A stretch of DNA of 64,000 nt from VRUE01 sp963717375 (GCA_963717375.1 OY970329.1:1798001-1862000); one strand, 5' to 3'; positions 1 through 12,453 are shown, counted from the stretch's first letter. Program-made: numbers and translations. Notes: generated by a model not told the origin, from the letters alone.

Positions 1-723
1 CTGACCGGCTCGGGGGCGACGTTCGCCAATCCCGCCGACGATTCCACCGCGACCCCCTCCAGCTACTTCCAGCTGCTCAACTGCCGCGTCCTCGGCTTCC
101 AGCCGCGCCTCGGAGTGCGCCTGCGGGGCGGCACGCATCGCGGTGACTACCCGCAGTTGCGCACAACCTTCGCCGCCCGCGGCCCCAACGACTCCAACCT
201 GAAGGAGATCGCTGTGGTCATTCCTCGCCAGGAGTTCCTCGCCCAAGAACACATCCGCGGCATCTGCGGCAAGGCCCAATTCTCAAATCGCAACTGCCCG
301 GCGGACTCGATCTACGGCTCCGCTGTCGCCTACACGCCGCTGCTCGACGAACCCTTGCGCGGCAACGTCTATCTGCGTTCCTCCAGCGGGGCCCTGCCGG
401 ACCTCGTCGCCGACCTCTACAGCGGCTCGATCCGGATCGTGCTGGAAGGCAAGATCGGACCGGGTAAGAAAGGCGGGATCAGGGCCTTCTTCAGCGATCT
501 GCCCGACGAGCCGGTCAGCAGGTTCACGATGACGCTCTTCGGCGGCAAACGCGGCCTCTTGGTCAACTCCGCCGACATCTGCGACACGCCGCCGGTCTCA
601 AACGTGAAAGCGATAGCCCAGAACAACATGGGGGCTGTGTTCACCAGCAAATTGAGGGGTCAGTGCAGTCAGAAGAAGACGCATAGCCATCGTGGTGGCG
701 GGGGAAAGGGAGGTAGGCGATGA
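1..723 (+). CDS. C-terminal part of a secreted or surface hypothetical protein (partial at left edge)
   Basis: The reading frame is open from base 1, so only about the last 240 residues are present and the true start lies outside the window; the GTG at 115 is internal. I do not recognise a catalytic family. The visible part is beta-rich and contains paired cysteines (LNCRVLGF, GICGKAQF, NRNCPADS, ADICDTPP), as expected for an exported protein. It ends in a basic Gly/His/Arg tail (HSHRGGGGKGGRR). The stop TGA overlaps the ATG of the next gene (ATGA at 720-723), so the two are probably translationally coupled. Function is unknown; membership in a surface-protein operon is inferred from the three exported neighbours downstream. 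Confidence 0.7.
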   Translation: MTGSGATFANPADDSTATPSSYFQLLNCRVLGFQPRLGVRLRGGTHRGDYPQLRTTFAARGPNDSNLKEIAVVIPRQEFLAQEHIRGICGKAQFSNRNCPADSIYGSAVAYTPLLDEPLRGNVYLRSSSGALPDLVADLYSGSIRIVLEGKIGPGKKGGIRAFFSDLPDEPVSRFTMTLFGGKRGLLVNSADICDTPPVSNVKAIAQNNMGAVFTSKLRGQCSQKKTHSHRGGGGKGGRR

Positions 724-2183
724 GGCGGCTCGGAATCCGGCGGGCGGGCCTGGTCGGGCTCCTGGCGTGCACGGCGGCGTCGCTCTTCGGCGCAGCGCCG
801 GCGCAGGCGGCGGTCACGGATCCGCTGTTCGTGTTCCTGCCAAAACCCCCAAAAGAAACCCTGTTTCCTCTCCCTCCACCCACCGGCGTGTTCGAAGGCC
901 CCTGCGGCATGGCAGTCGACTCGGTCGGGCGCTTCTATGTCTCCGACTACTACCACGATGCGATCGACGTCTACGACCAGAACGCCAACTACAACTCGAC
1001 AAAACCACCCGTCACCGGGGCGACCGGGTACCTCAGCCAATATGTCGGCTTCGACTCGCTCGACGGTCCCTGTGGGCTTGCCTTCGACGCTTCGGACGAC
1101 CTCTACGTCAACGACTATCACCGTGCTGTGATGCGCGTCGGCGCGGGCACGACGATCACCGGGGCGACGGTCGATGGCAGCCACCCGACTGGTGTCGCCG
1201 TCGATCCGGGTAGCGGCTACCTCTACGTCGACCAGCGCACCTACGTAGCCGTCTTCGACGAAAGCGGCGCCCCGGTGATGGACGGTGGAGCACCGCTGAA
1301 AATAGGCGCAGGCTCGCTCCAGGACGGCTACGGCGTCGCCCTCTCCCCGTACCCGGGAACCGCCGGGCGTCTCTACGTGCCCGACGCGGCCACGAACACG
1401 GTCAAGGTCTACGACCCGGCGCTTGACAAAGACGACCCCGTGGCGGAAATTGACGGCAGCGGTACGCCCAACGGGGAATTTGTCTCCTTGCGCGATTCGG
1501 TCGTCGCGGTCGATCGGGTCACCGGCGAGGTCTACGTCGTCGACAACCTCCAGCCCCGCTATACCGAGCGCCCGCAGGCGATCGTCCACGTGTTCAACGC
1601 TGCCGGTGCCTACGAGGGCCATCTCAAGTTCCTGGTCGAGGACGGCCTGCCGGTCGGGCTCGCGGTGGACAACAGCGCAACCGTCACCCAGGGCCGCGTC
1701 TACGTCACCTCGGGCAACACTGTCCTCGGCACGATCTATGCCTACGGTCCCGGCGCGGCGAGCACCGCTCCGGTCAAAGTTTCTACCGCCCGCCTCTCCC
1801 TCGCCAGCGGCGGCAGCGGCAATGGGACGATCCAAAGCAGCCTGGGTGAGAGCAGCTGTTCGACCAGCTGCGAAGAAGAGTTGCCCGCCGGCGTGCGTGT
1901 CTCGCTGAGCGCCGTCCCCAACGCGGGCTCCTCCTTCGCCGGTTGGTCGGGCGCCTGCTCGGGAAGCGGGCCGTCGTGTGAGGTCAGACTGGACGAGGCA
2001 GCCTCGCTGCGGGCTACCTTCAGCGGGCAGGCGAGCCCCCAAGAGCCGCACGAGAGCGTTGACCCTTCGCTGTCAGCGGTTGTACCCGGGAGCGGCGCCG
2101 TCAAGCACCGCGTCAAGGTACGCCGCCATAAGCGCGCCCACCACGGCCACCAACCTCACCGAGGAAAGAGGAGAGGCAGATGA
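720..2183 (+). CDS. Secreted NHL-like beta-propeller protein with C-terminal InlB-like repeat
   Basis: 487 residues. An N-terminal signal peptide is visible (basic MRRLGIRRAGLV, hydrophobic core, APAQA cleavage-like site near residue 30). Residues about 55-360 contain repeated blades of the type GPCGMAVDSVGRFYVSDY, GLAFDASDDLYVNDY and GVAVDPGSGYLYVDQ, characteristic of NHL/SMP-30-like propellers. Residues about 375-445 resemble the divergent InlB B-repeat: Gly-rich strand, SSCSTSCEEELPAG, then FAGWSGACSGSGPSC and a final LRATF strand with disulfide-ready cysteines. The tail is strongly basic (VRRHKRAHHGHQPHRGKRRGR). It overlaps both neighbours by 4 bp, so it is part of an operon. Extracellular or wall-associated binding is inferred; no enzyme motif is seen. 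Confidence 0.8.
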   Translation: MRRLGIRRAGLVGLLACTAASLFGAAPAQAAVTDPLFVFLPKPPKETLFPLPPPTGVFEGPCGMAVDSVGRFYVSDYYHDAIDVYDQNANYNSTKPPVTGATGYLSQYVGFDSLDGPCGLAFDASDDLYVNDYHRAVMRVGAGTTITGATVDGSHPTGVAVDPGSGYLYVDQRTYVAVFDESGAPVMDGGAPLKIGAGSLQDGYGVALSPYPGTAGRLYVPDAATNTVKVYDPALDKDDPVAEIDGSGTPNGEFVSLRDSVVAVDRVTGEVYVVDNLQPRYTERPQAIVHVFNAAGAYEGHLKFLVEDGLPVGLAVDNSATVTQGRVYVTSGNTVLGTIYAYGPGAASTAPVKVSTARLSLASGGSGNGTIQSSLGESSCSTSCEEELPAGVRVSLSAVPNAGSSFAGWSGACSGSGPSCEVRLDEAASLRATFSGQASPQEPHESVDPSLSAVVPGSGAVKHRVKVRRHKRAHHGHQPHRGKRRGR

Positions 2184-2965
2184 GCCGCCGCCTACGGACG
2201 CTTGTCGCGCTCGGCACTCTGCTCGCGATCGCCCTCTCGAGCTTCGCCCGCGCCGACTCCCAGGTCATCGGCAACATGCAATTGAGTGTCTCGGCCACGC
2301 TCTCCCCCAAGCGTCTTCCGCGCGAAGGGCTTTCGCCGATCGCCGTCTCGGTCGGCTGGAAGATCACCAGCACCGACGGCGCCGAACCGCCGAAGCTGAA
2401 GACGGTGAAGATCGAGATAAACCGCAACGGGGTCCTCGATCCGACCGGCCTGCCGATCTGTCCGATTGCCAAGATCCAGCCCGCCTCGACCTCGCGGGCG
2501 CTGCAGAACTGTCGCTCCTCGCTGGTCGGCGAAGGCAGCTTCTCGGCCCTGGTCGGCCTGGAAGGCCAAGAACGCTACGCCGCCAAGGGCAAGATGGTCG
2601 TCTTCAACGGCCAACAGGGCGGTAAGCCGGTCCTCTTCGGCCAGATCTACACCGGCTATCCCTTTGCCGCCTCCTTCGTCATCGTCTTCAAGCTGGACAA
2701 GCAGCCCCACGGTGCCTATGGGACCACCCTGAGCGCGACGCTGCCGGCCAGCCTGCGCGCTTGGGGCAACCTGACCGAAGTCGAGATGCGCCTCTCGCGC
2801 AAGTACGCCTACAAAGGCAAGCAACGCAGCTTCCTCAGCGCTGCCTGCGCGACTCCGAAGGGATTCGACTCCGCCGTCTTCCGCCTGGCTAAGACGAGCT
2901 TCTCCTTCACGGGCGGGACCAAGGCCACCTCTACCCTGACTGAAGATTGCAAAGTAAGGCGCTAA
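2180..2965 (+). CDS. Secreted hypothetical protein
   Basis: 261 residues with a clear signal peptide (MSRRLRTLVALGTLLAIALSSFARA). The mature part is beta-rich: an early strand region LSVSATLSPKRLP, a central glycine-rich stretch and a closing region with AACATPKGF and EDCKVRR. Single cysteines at similar spacing to those in the upstream partial protein suggest two members of one exported fold family, but I cannot align them with certainty. The start is fixed by the ATGA overlap with the upstream propeller gene; the downstream lipoprotein gene starts inside its 3' end. Function unknown. Confidence 0.75.
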   Translation: MSRRLRTLVALGTLLAIALSSFARADSQVIGNMQLSVSATLSPKRLPREGLSPIAVSVGWKITSTDGAEPPKLKTVKIEINRNGVLDPTGLPICPIAKIQPASTSRALQNCRSSLVGEGSFSALVGLEGQERYAAKGKMVVFNGQQGGKPVLFGQIYTGYPFAASFVIVFKLDKQPHGAYGTTLSATLPASLRAWGNLTEVEMRLSRKYAYKGKQRSFLSAACATPKGFDSAVFRLAKTSFSFTGGTKATSTLTEDCKVRR

Positions 2966-3699
2966 GAGTCCTCCTGGTGCTGATCTCTGCCGCGTTGCTC
3001 GCCGGCTGCGGTGGTGGAGGTTCGGGCAACGGCAGTACGGGCTCGTCGAGTTCCGCCCCGACTACCGAACCCGAGCAGCAGTCCCCCGCCGCGATCGAGA
3101 AGCTTCGGCACGACAGCGAACGCGTCGAGGCCGAACGCAAGCAGGAGGAAGGCCAGGCGGCGCAGTCCCAGGCCGAGTCCCATTCCGACGGTCAGGATGC
3201 GGGGGGAGGAGAAGCGAAGCCGCCGCCCCCGGCAGCCAAGGTCGCGCACCATGACTCCGGCGGTGGCGCCGCCCAGTTCGGCACTAAGGGCGGGGACAAC
3301 TCGATCCAGGAATTCGGCGAAGAGGCGAGCGACTCTGAACGCGAAAGCGCGGCCGCGGTGCTGCATGCCTATCTCGATTCTCGCGCGGCCCATCGCTGGG
3401 ACGACGCTTGCTTCTACATGTCGAGCGCGCTGGTCGCATCGGTTGAACAGTTCGCCGGCTCCTACGGAAAGGAGCGAGAACTCGAAGGCTGCGGCGAGAC
3501 CCTCGCCGCGCTGAGCGAAGGTTCGAGCCAGAAGGCGCTGGAAGAGCTGGCCAACGTGGACGTCGGATCCCTGCGCGGCAACGGCGAGCGCGGTTTTCTC
3601 CTCTACTACGGTCCCGGAAACGCGACCTTCGCGATGCCCGTGGTGGTGGAAGACGGGGCGTGGAAGGTCGCATCGCTGGACGCCACCCCGCTGTCCTGA
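2947..3699 (+). CDS. Putative lipoprotein with NTF2/SnoaL-like C-terminal domain
   Basis: 250 residues starting at a TTG that overlaps the preceding gene by 19 bp. The N-terminus is a lipoprotein signal: RVLLVLISAALLAGC with the lipobox cysteine at residue 21, followed by a Gly/Ser linker. Residues about 35-110 are a low-complexity Glu/Gln/Ala-rich region, possibly coiled or disordered. Residues about 125-250 look like the small alpha+beta NTF2-like domain common in actinobacterial lipoproteins (AAAVLHAYLDSRAAHRWDDAC ... VVVEDGAWKVASLD at the end). It is the last gene of the surface cluster and converges on potC 27 bp away. Substrate or partner unknown. Confidence 0.75.
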   Translation: MQSKALRVLLVLISAALLAGCGGGGSGNGSTGSSSSAPTTEPEQQSPAAIEKLRHDSERVEAERKQEEGQAAQSQAESHSDGQDAGGGEAKPPPPAAKVAHHDSGGGAAQFGTKGGDNSIQEFGEEASDSERESAAAVLHAYLDSRAAHRWDDACFYMSSALVASVEQFAGSYGKERELEGCGETLAALSEGSSQKALEELANVDVGSLRGNGERGFLLYYGPGNATFAMPVVVEDGAWKVASLDATPLS

Positions 3700-3726
3700 A
3701 AAAGCACGCCGGGCCTGCAGGGCTCG

Positions 3727-4596
3727 CTAGGGAACCGCGGTCGCTCCGGTCTCCACGCCGCCGCCCTCGATCCGGTTGCCGCGCCCTCCGCGGGCCGCCG
3801 CGACGCCGCCTTCCTCGCGGGTGAGGCGGTGGGCGAGGTAGACGGGGATGATCGAGATCAGCACGACCAGGACCGCTACGGCGTTGACGATAGGCAGTTC
3901 GTTGGGGCGGAAGAGGCGGGAGAAGATCCAGATCGGCAGGGTTTCTTCGCCGGCGCCGATCGTGAACGTGGTGACGATGATCTCGTCGAAGGAGAGGGCG
4001 AAGGCGAGCAGGCCGCCGGCCGCGAGCGCGGTCTTCAGGCTGGGCAGGGTGACGAAGCGGAAGGTCTGCCAGGTGTGGGCGCCGAGGTCGGCCGAGGCTT
4101 CCTCGAAAGAGGTCGAGACTCGGCGCAGGCGGGCGACGACGTTGTTGTAGACGACGACGATGCAGAAGGTGGCGTGGCCGACGATCACGGTCAGCAGGCT
4201 GAGCGGCACGCCGAGGACCTCGGTGAAGGTGTTGCTGATCGCGACGCCGGTGACGATGCCGGGCAGGGCGATCGGCAGGATGACGAGGAAGGAGATCGTC
4301 TCGCGGCCGAAGAAGCGGTAGCGGGCGACGGCAAGCGAGGCGAGGGTGCCGAGCACGATCGCGATCGCCGTCGCCGCGAGCCCGGCCTTCAGCGAGGTCA
4401 GCAGCGCCTCGTGGACCGAGGGGCTTTCGATCGCCTTCGGGAACCAGTCGAGGGTCAGCCCCGGCGGCGGCCATTCGAGGATGTTGCTGGCGTTGAAGGC
4501 GTAGATGAAGATGACGATCAGGGGGATGTAGATGAAGGCGAGCCCGACCCCGATCGCGAGGCGCAGCAGTACGGTCGATCCGCGCGAGAGCCTCAT
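3727..4596 (-). CDS. potC: Spermidine/putrescine-type ABC transporter permease PotC
   Basis: 289 residues, inner-membrane permease of a polyamine-type ABC importer. Six hydrophobic segments can be followed, beginning with LLRLAIGVGLAFIYIPLIVIFIYAF. The cytoplasmic EAA loop that docks to the ATPase is present near residue 165 (EEASADLGAHTWQTFRFVTLP). Length and topology match the PotC class. The last 25 residues (GGVAAARGGRGNRIEGGGVE) are a low-complexity tail beyond the usual family end. It is the last gene of potA-potD-potB-potC, starting 2 bp after potB. Substrate (polyamine versus another small solute) is inferred only from family. Confidence 0.88.
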   Translation of the reverse strand: MRLSRGSTVLLRLAIGVGLAFIYIPLIVIFIYAFNASNILEWPPPGLTLDWFPKAIESPSVHEALLTSLKAGLAATAIAIVLGTLASLAVARYRFFGRETISFLVILPIALPGIVTGVAISNTFTEVLGVPLSLLTVIVGHATFCIVVVYNNVVARLRRVSTSFEEASADLGAHTWQTFRFVTLPSLKTALAAGGLLAFALSFDEIIVTTFTIGAGEETLPIWIFSRLFRPNELPIVNAVAVLVVLISIIPVYLAHRLTREEGGVAAARGGRGNRIEGGGVETGATAVP

Positions 4597-4598
4597 GC

Positions 4599-5486
4599 CT
4601 AGATGTGCTCGAAGGCGCCCAGCTTCCGGGCGACCATCAGGTAGGCGATCATCACGACGATCGGGACGAGGGCGAGGGCGGAGGCGAAGGGCAGGTTGTT
4701 GGAGATGTTGTTGAAGATCACGTTGCCGATGAACTGGTCGTTGGAGACCAGGCGCGGTGTGATGTAGTCACCCAGGGTGAGGGCGAAGGTGAAGATCGAG
4801 CCCGCCACCACCGCGGGGAAGGCGAGCGGCAGGATCACGCGGCGAAAGGTGGTGAAGGGCGAGGCGCCGAGGTCCTCGGAGGCGCTGATCAGCGAGTTCG
4901 GAATGCGCTCAAGCCCGGCGTAGATCGGCAGGATCATGTACGGCAGCCAGAGGTAGCTCATCACCAGCCAGACCGCCGTGCTGCCGAAGCCGGGACCGGT
5001 CAGTCCAAGCGGCGCCAGCGCCCAGTTGATCACGCCGCCGGCGGAGAGCATCGTCCGCCAGGCGTAGACCTTGACCAGGTAGCTCGACCAGAGCGGCAGC
5101 AGCACGGCGACGATCAGGATCGCCTTGCCGCGCTGGCTCGCCACCTTGGCCATGTAGAAGGCGATCGGGAAGGCGAGCACCGCGTCGGTGACGGTGACCA
5201 GCGCCGCGATCAGGACCGTGCGCTTGACGATGTCGCGGTAGACCGGTTCGTTGACGAGCGTTTCGAAGTTTTCGAAGCTGAGGCCGTGAACCAGTTCGCC
5301 GCTGAGCGGGTCGACGGTCCAGAAGGCGGCGATCAGCAGGACCGCGAGCGAACCCAGATAACCGATGACCAGCCAGCCGACTGGGCCGGCCAAGAGGCCT
5401 GAGATCTGCAGGCGCGGGCGGCCGTGGAAGAAGCCGGCGAGCCTGTGGCCCACCGACCTCCTCTCCACGACCGCCTCAGTCGCCAT
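4599..5486 (-). CDS. potB: Spermidine/putrescine-type ABC transporter permease PotB
   Basis: 295 residues. Partner permease to PotC, with a first transmembrane segment VGWLVIGYLGSLAVLLIAAFW, a periplasmic loop, and five further hydrophobic segments. The EAA loop is visible as ISASEDLGASPFTTFRRVILPL near residue 200. The N-terminal cytoplasmic stretch of about 30 residues is ordinary for PotB/PotH proteins. It lies 16 bp after potD and 2 bp before potC, so all four genes are one transcription unit. Together with PotC it would form the transmembrane channel served by PotA and PotD. Confidence 0.88.
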   Translation of the reverse strand: MATEAVVERRSVGHRLAGFFHGRPRLQISGLLAGPVGWLVIGYLGSLAVLLIAAFWTVDPLSGELVHGLSFENFETLVNEPVYRDIVKRTVLIAALVTVTDAVLAFPIAFYMAKVASQRGKAILIVAVLLPLWSSYLVKVYAWRTMLSAGGVINWALAPLGLTGPGFGSTAVWLVMSYLWLPYMILPIYAGLERIPNSLISASEDLGASPFTTFRRVILPLAFPAVVAGSIFTFALTLGDYITPRLVSNDQFIGNVIFNNISNNLPFASALALVPIVVMIAYLMVARKLGAFEHI

Positions 5487-5502
5487 GACTACGAGCTGCC
5501 GC

Positions 5503-6689
5503 TCAGCCCTTGATCGAGGTCCAGGCCTGGACCCAGTCGTTGTAGTCCCTGCAATCGCTCGACCCGTTGCCGCAGTCGGCGAGCGGGGTTTCCCAGTAGT
5601 AGACGCGCTTCCAGAAACCCGGGTTGTCGGCGTGGTACTTGGTGCAGAATTCCTTGTCGGCGGTCTGTTCGCAGGCGAGGCTCTGCGCTGGCGCCTCGCC
5701 GAAGAATTCCGCCACTTCGGCGTTGACCTTCGGCGAGACGATCCAGTTCATCCACATGTACATGCAGTTGGGATGCTTGGCTTCGGAGCTGATCATCCAG
5801 GTGTCCGACCATCCCGTCGCGCCCTCCTTGGGCAGGAAGCCCTGGCTCGCCGGACTCGCTGCCACCGGCTTGCCGGCGTTCTTCAGTTCGAAGTACTGGT
5901 ACTGCCAGGTGGTGCCGACCTGGTCATCGCCGCCGGCGAAAGCGGAGATCTGCTTGGCCGCGTCGGACCAGTATTCGCCGACGTTGGGACGCTGTTCCTT
6001 GAGCAGGTTGACGGCCGCTTCGAACTGTTCTTCGTTCAGCTCGTAGGGGTTTTCGATCCCCAGTTCGGGCTGGTGAGCCTTGAGGTAGACGGCGGCGTCG
6101 GCGATGTAGATCGGATCGTCGTAGGCGCTGATCTTGCCCTTGTATTTGGCCGCCACCTGCGGGTCGAACATCACGTTCCAGGAGGTGGGCGCGGGCTTGA
6201 CGTCGTTCGAGTTCCACATCAGCAGGTTCGCCCCGCGGCCGTGCGGGATCCCGTAGTGGACGCCGTCAAAGGTGTTGTAGGGCTGGTTCTTCAGGTCGCT
6301 GAAGATCGTCTTGTAGTTGGGCACGAGATTGACGTTGACCGGGTCGACGTCACCGCCGTCGACCAGCCGCGCGGTCGCGTTGCCCGAGGCCGAGACCCCG
6401 TCGTACTGGCCGCTGCGCATCAGCTCGACCATTTCGTCGGAGGTTCCGGCGATCTTGTCGCTGACCTTGCAGCCGGTCTTTTCTTCGAATGGCTTTGTCC
6501 ACGGTTCTTCGACGTAGCCGGCCCACGAGATCAGGTCGAGCGAGCCCTCGCCCTTGCCAACCTTCTGCAGTTCTTCGCCGGACGTGCTGCTGCTGCTGGA
6601 CGATCCACAGCCGGCGAGCAAGAGCATGAAGGCAACGAGGCCTCCGACGATCAGCCATGCCGTCCGTGCGGGGTGTGCGTCTCGGGTTC

Positions 6690-6693
<4 letters not shown>
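5503..6693 (-). CDS. potD: Polyamine-type ABC transporter substrate-binding lipoprotein PotD
   Basis: 396 residues. The N-terminus carries a lipoprotein signal with lipobox LLLAGC (Cys29) followed by a serine-rich tether. The mature protein has the PotD/PotF layout: SLDLISWAGYVEEPW near the first strand, FEEKTGCKVSDK, the hinge region with GIPHGRGANLLMWN and a C-terminal lobe including EMYMW-like MYMWMNWIVSPKVNAEVAEF. The family binds cationic polyamines outside the membrane and delivers them to PotBC. The start ATG overlaps the potA stop (ATGA). Annotation as polyamine-specific is by family; related binding proteins take other cationic or dicarboxylic ligands. Confidence 0.87.
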
Positions 6694-7697
<1,004 letters not shown>

Positions 7698-7764
7698 ACG
7701 GATGTCAGGCGTAGCAGCTACGCCTTGACGTTATCCGAGTGGTTGAGGATGTAAAGGCCAAACT

Positions 7765-7788
7765 CGCCCCGGCCAGTTGGCCGGGGCG
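7765..7788 (-). terminator. Rho-independent-like terminator after the NlpC/P60 gene
   Basis: Perfect 10-bp inverted repeat CGCCCCGGCC / GGCCGGGGCG with a 4-nt loop (AGTT). On the minus strand it follows the stop of the NlpC/P60-like gene by about 25 nt and is followed by a weakly T-rich stretch (AGTTTGGCCTTT). It separates that gene from potA, whose start is about 70 nt further on. Confidence 0.7.
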
Positions 7789-7814
7789 GAGTAAGGCGCA
7801 GGCACAAACGGGGG

Positions 7815-8366
7815 TTAGAAGCCTTCGGGGTGGCGGGCGATGTAGCCGATGTTGTCGCGCAGATCTTCATGCCAGCGCGGGCCGGTGCCGGCGGAATCGC
7901 CCGAGGTGTCCCAGCGGAAGCCGGCGATCACGGCGTAGGCGTGACCGGCATTGGCGTAGATGGTGATCCAGCGACCTTCTCCCGGCAGGCCCCATTTCTC
8001 CATTGGGCCGGAGGGAAGCGGGCTTTCGAGGAATTCGCCGCCGTGCAGTGCGTAGCTGACCGAGCCCGAGCAGTCATAGCCACGATCCCACCAGCGGGCG
8101 TGGCCGCCGCCCCAAACGTAGGGCTTGGTGCGGATTTTGTTGGCCGCCGCGACCACCTCTTGAACCTGAAGCGGAGCGGATTTGGGCGGGACCAGCATCC
8201 CGTTGGGGAGAAGCCGGGCTTTCGCCGTGGGGGTACAGATATCCGTTTCGGCGGGCGAAAGACCGCCGCCGCCGCAGTTAGCGGACGCGGCGCCCGGGGT
8301 AAGAATGAGAGCGACGAACACCCCTGCCGTCGCAATACCTAGCCTGAATTTCCTGTTCTTGCGCAA
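7815..8366 (-). CDS. Secreted NlpC/P60-like cell-wall hydrolase
   Basis: 183 residues. A signal peptide is obvious (MRKNRKFRLG, hydrophobic core, PGAASA). The catalytic module is recognisable as an NlpC/P60-type CHAP-like fold: PYVWGGGH, the nucleophile motif YDCSGSVSYAL with Cys99, and the base in NAGHAYAVIAG with His142. Such enzymes cut peptide stems of peptidoglycan outside the membrane. The start is TTG, but it is strongly supported by an AAGGAG Shine-Dalgarno sequence 6 nt upstream. A cyclic-di-AMP-type riboswitch occupies the leader, which is the classic arrangement for actinobacterial wall hydrolases. No wall-anchoring domain is present, so the protein is probably freely secreted. Confidence 0.85.
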   Translation of the reverse strand: MRKNRKFRLGIATAGVFVALILTPGAASANCGGGGLSPAETDICTPTAKARLLPNGMLVPPKSAPLQVQEVVAAANKIRTKPYVWGGGHARWWDRGYDCSGSVSYALHGGEFLESPLPSGPMEKWGLPGEGRWITIYANAGHAYAVIAGFRWDTSGDSAGTGPRWHEDLRDNIGYIARHPEGF

Positions 8367-8377
8367 ACCGATCTCCT

Positions 8378-8510
8378 TCGTCGGCCTACGGGGTTAGCTG
8401 TCGGGCTGGCGCTATAGGAGCCTGCGCCCCCGCCTGTTTCAGGCGAGTTAGCCCCGAAAACGTGGTTCCCCCGCTCCCGTAGCGCATGAGGCGCACGGGA
8501 CTCGGCGTTT
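8378..8510 (-). promoter_or_regulatory. ydaO-yuaA (cyclic di-AMP) riboswitch
   Basis: Read on the minus strand, this leader holds the hallmark 3' block of the ydaO motif: GCCAGCCCGACAGCTAACCC followed by CGTAGGC and then the GAAGGAG Shine-Dalgarno of the NlpC/P60-like gene. Upstream are the other expected parts: a GGGAGCGGGGGAACCA element, GGGGCTAACTC and a CGCCTG/CAGGCG hairpin. Ligand binding normally lowers expression of the downstream hydrolase, linking wall turnover and osmolyte balance to cyclic di-AMP; that direction is family knowledge, not seen here. A TACACT sequence at about 8531-8536 (minus strand) is a plausible -10 box just before the aptamer. Edges are approximate. Confidence 0.88.
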
Positions 8511-8642
8511 CGGTTATTCGGAACGGCGGCAGTGTAGACGATCCTCCGGCCGCTTGCTCATGAAAAACAAACATTTTGTGGCCTTCCGCACTTTGGTTGC
8601 CACATTCCTTTCGACGTTGCGGCTGGTAGCTTGCTTTCTGGG

Positions 8643-9443
8643 ATGGAACTTGCCGGCAGGACAGCGCTGCTCACTGGGGCCACGGGAGGCCTCGGTCGCG
8701 CGACCGCCAAGGCCCTAGCTGCCCGCGGCGCGACCCTGGTCCTTAGCGGCCGCAAGGCGGAGGCGCTGGAAGCGCTGGCCGCGGAACTGCCCGGCGACGG
8801 CCACCGCACGATCCCCTCTGACCTGGCCGAGCCGGGCGCGGCGGAGAAGCTCGCCGCCGAGGCGGGCCCGGTAGACGTCCTCGTCGCCAACGCCGGCCTC
8901 CCCGGCACCGGGCGCCTGCCCGATTACACCGCCGAGCGCCTCGAGGGCACGCTGCGCGTCAACCTCGAGGCTCCGATGCACCTCGCCCGCGCGGTCGAGC
9001 CGTCGATGCTGGAGAAAGGCTCCGGCCACATGGTCTTCATCGCTTCGCTCTCGGGCAAGTCGGCCACGCCCCTGTCTTCCGTCTACAACGCGACCAAGTT
9101 CGGCCTGCGCGGCTTCGCCCTCGGCCTGCGGACGGATCTCGATCCCGTCGGCATCGGCGTCTCGATCGTTTCTCCGGGGACGATCCGTGAAGCCGGCATG
9201 TACGCGGATTCCGGCGCTGACCCGATACCCGGCCTCGGTACGGGCTCGCCCAAGCAAGTCGCTGATGCGGTGGTCAAGGCGATCGAGCAGAACAAGGTTG
9301 AGATCTCTGTCGCGCCGGTCCAGCAACGCTTCCTCGCCCACTTCGCCCTCGCGACGCCCGGTCTCTCGACCAAGATCGCCAGTGGGGATGCAGGCCAGAA
9401 GGCCGCCGCCAGCGTCGCCAAAGGGCAGACGGACAAGTACTGA
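8643..9443 (+). CDS. Short-chain dehydrogenase/reductase (SDR family)
   Basis: 266 residues from the ATG at 8643; a TTG four codons upstream is possible, but MELAGRTALLTG is the usual family beginning. Classical SDR signatures are present: TGATGGLGRATAKAL cofactor loop near residue 12, NAG (VANAGLPG) near residue 80, a catalytic Ser in FIASLSGKS and YNATKFGLRGFA with the catalytic Tyr and Lys. The TGATGGLG loop and following LSGRK suggest NADP(H). Substrate unknown. It diverges from the riboswitch-controlled hydrolase and is followed 15 bp later by aconitase, so they may be co-transcribed, although no functional link is evident. Confidence 0.85.
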   Translation: MELAGRTALLTGATGGLGRATAKALAARGATLVLSGRKAEALEALAAELPGDGHRTIPSDLAEPGAAEKLAAEAGPVDVLVANAGLPGTGRLPDYTAERLEGTLRVNLEAPMHLARAVEPSMLEKGSGHMVFIASLSGKSATPLSSVYNATKFGLRGFALGLRTDLDPVGIGVSIVSPGTIREAGMYADSGADPIPGLGTGSPKQVADAVVKAIEQNKVEISVAPVQQRFLAHFALATPGLSTKIASGDAGQKAAASVAKGQTDKY

Positions 9444-9458
9444 GCTCGCATCCCTAGG

Positions 9459-12263
<2,805 letters not shown>

Positions 12264-12363
12264 ACCGCTAAAGAGCGGTACAGCGAGGGTCGCGGGAGGC
12301 AGGGGGGTCCGCGCGACCCTCACTGCACCTGCGCGTCGGTAGCCAGGGAGGGATGCCGACGCG
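12264..12363 (+). terminator. Consecutive hairpins after acnA
   Basis: Directly after the acnA stop come a 6-bp hairpin ACCGCT/AGCGGT (12264-12279), a 10-bp repeat GAGGGTCGCG/CGCGACCCTC (12285-12294 with 12312-12321) and an 8-bp repeat CGCGTCGG/CCGACGCG (12332-12339 with 12356-12363). None has a long T-tract. They most likely stop acnA transcription; the rest of the gap to 12453 contains only a weak GACTG/CAGTC repeat and no gene I can support. Confidence 0.5.
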
Positions 12364-12453
12364 GCCGTTCCCCTAAACGGGACTGCTCAGAGGAACAGTC
12401 AAGGTGTACCTATACCGCGTCAACCCTCGCGGGTCAAGGCAATCTGAGCGGAT

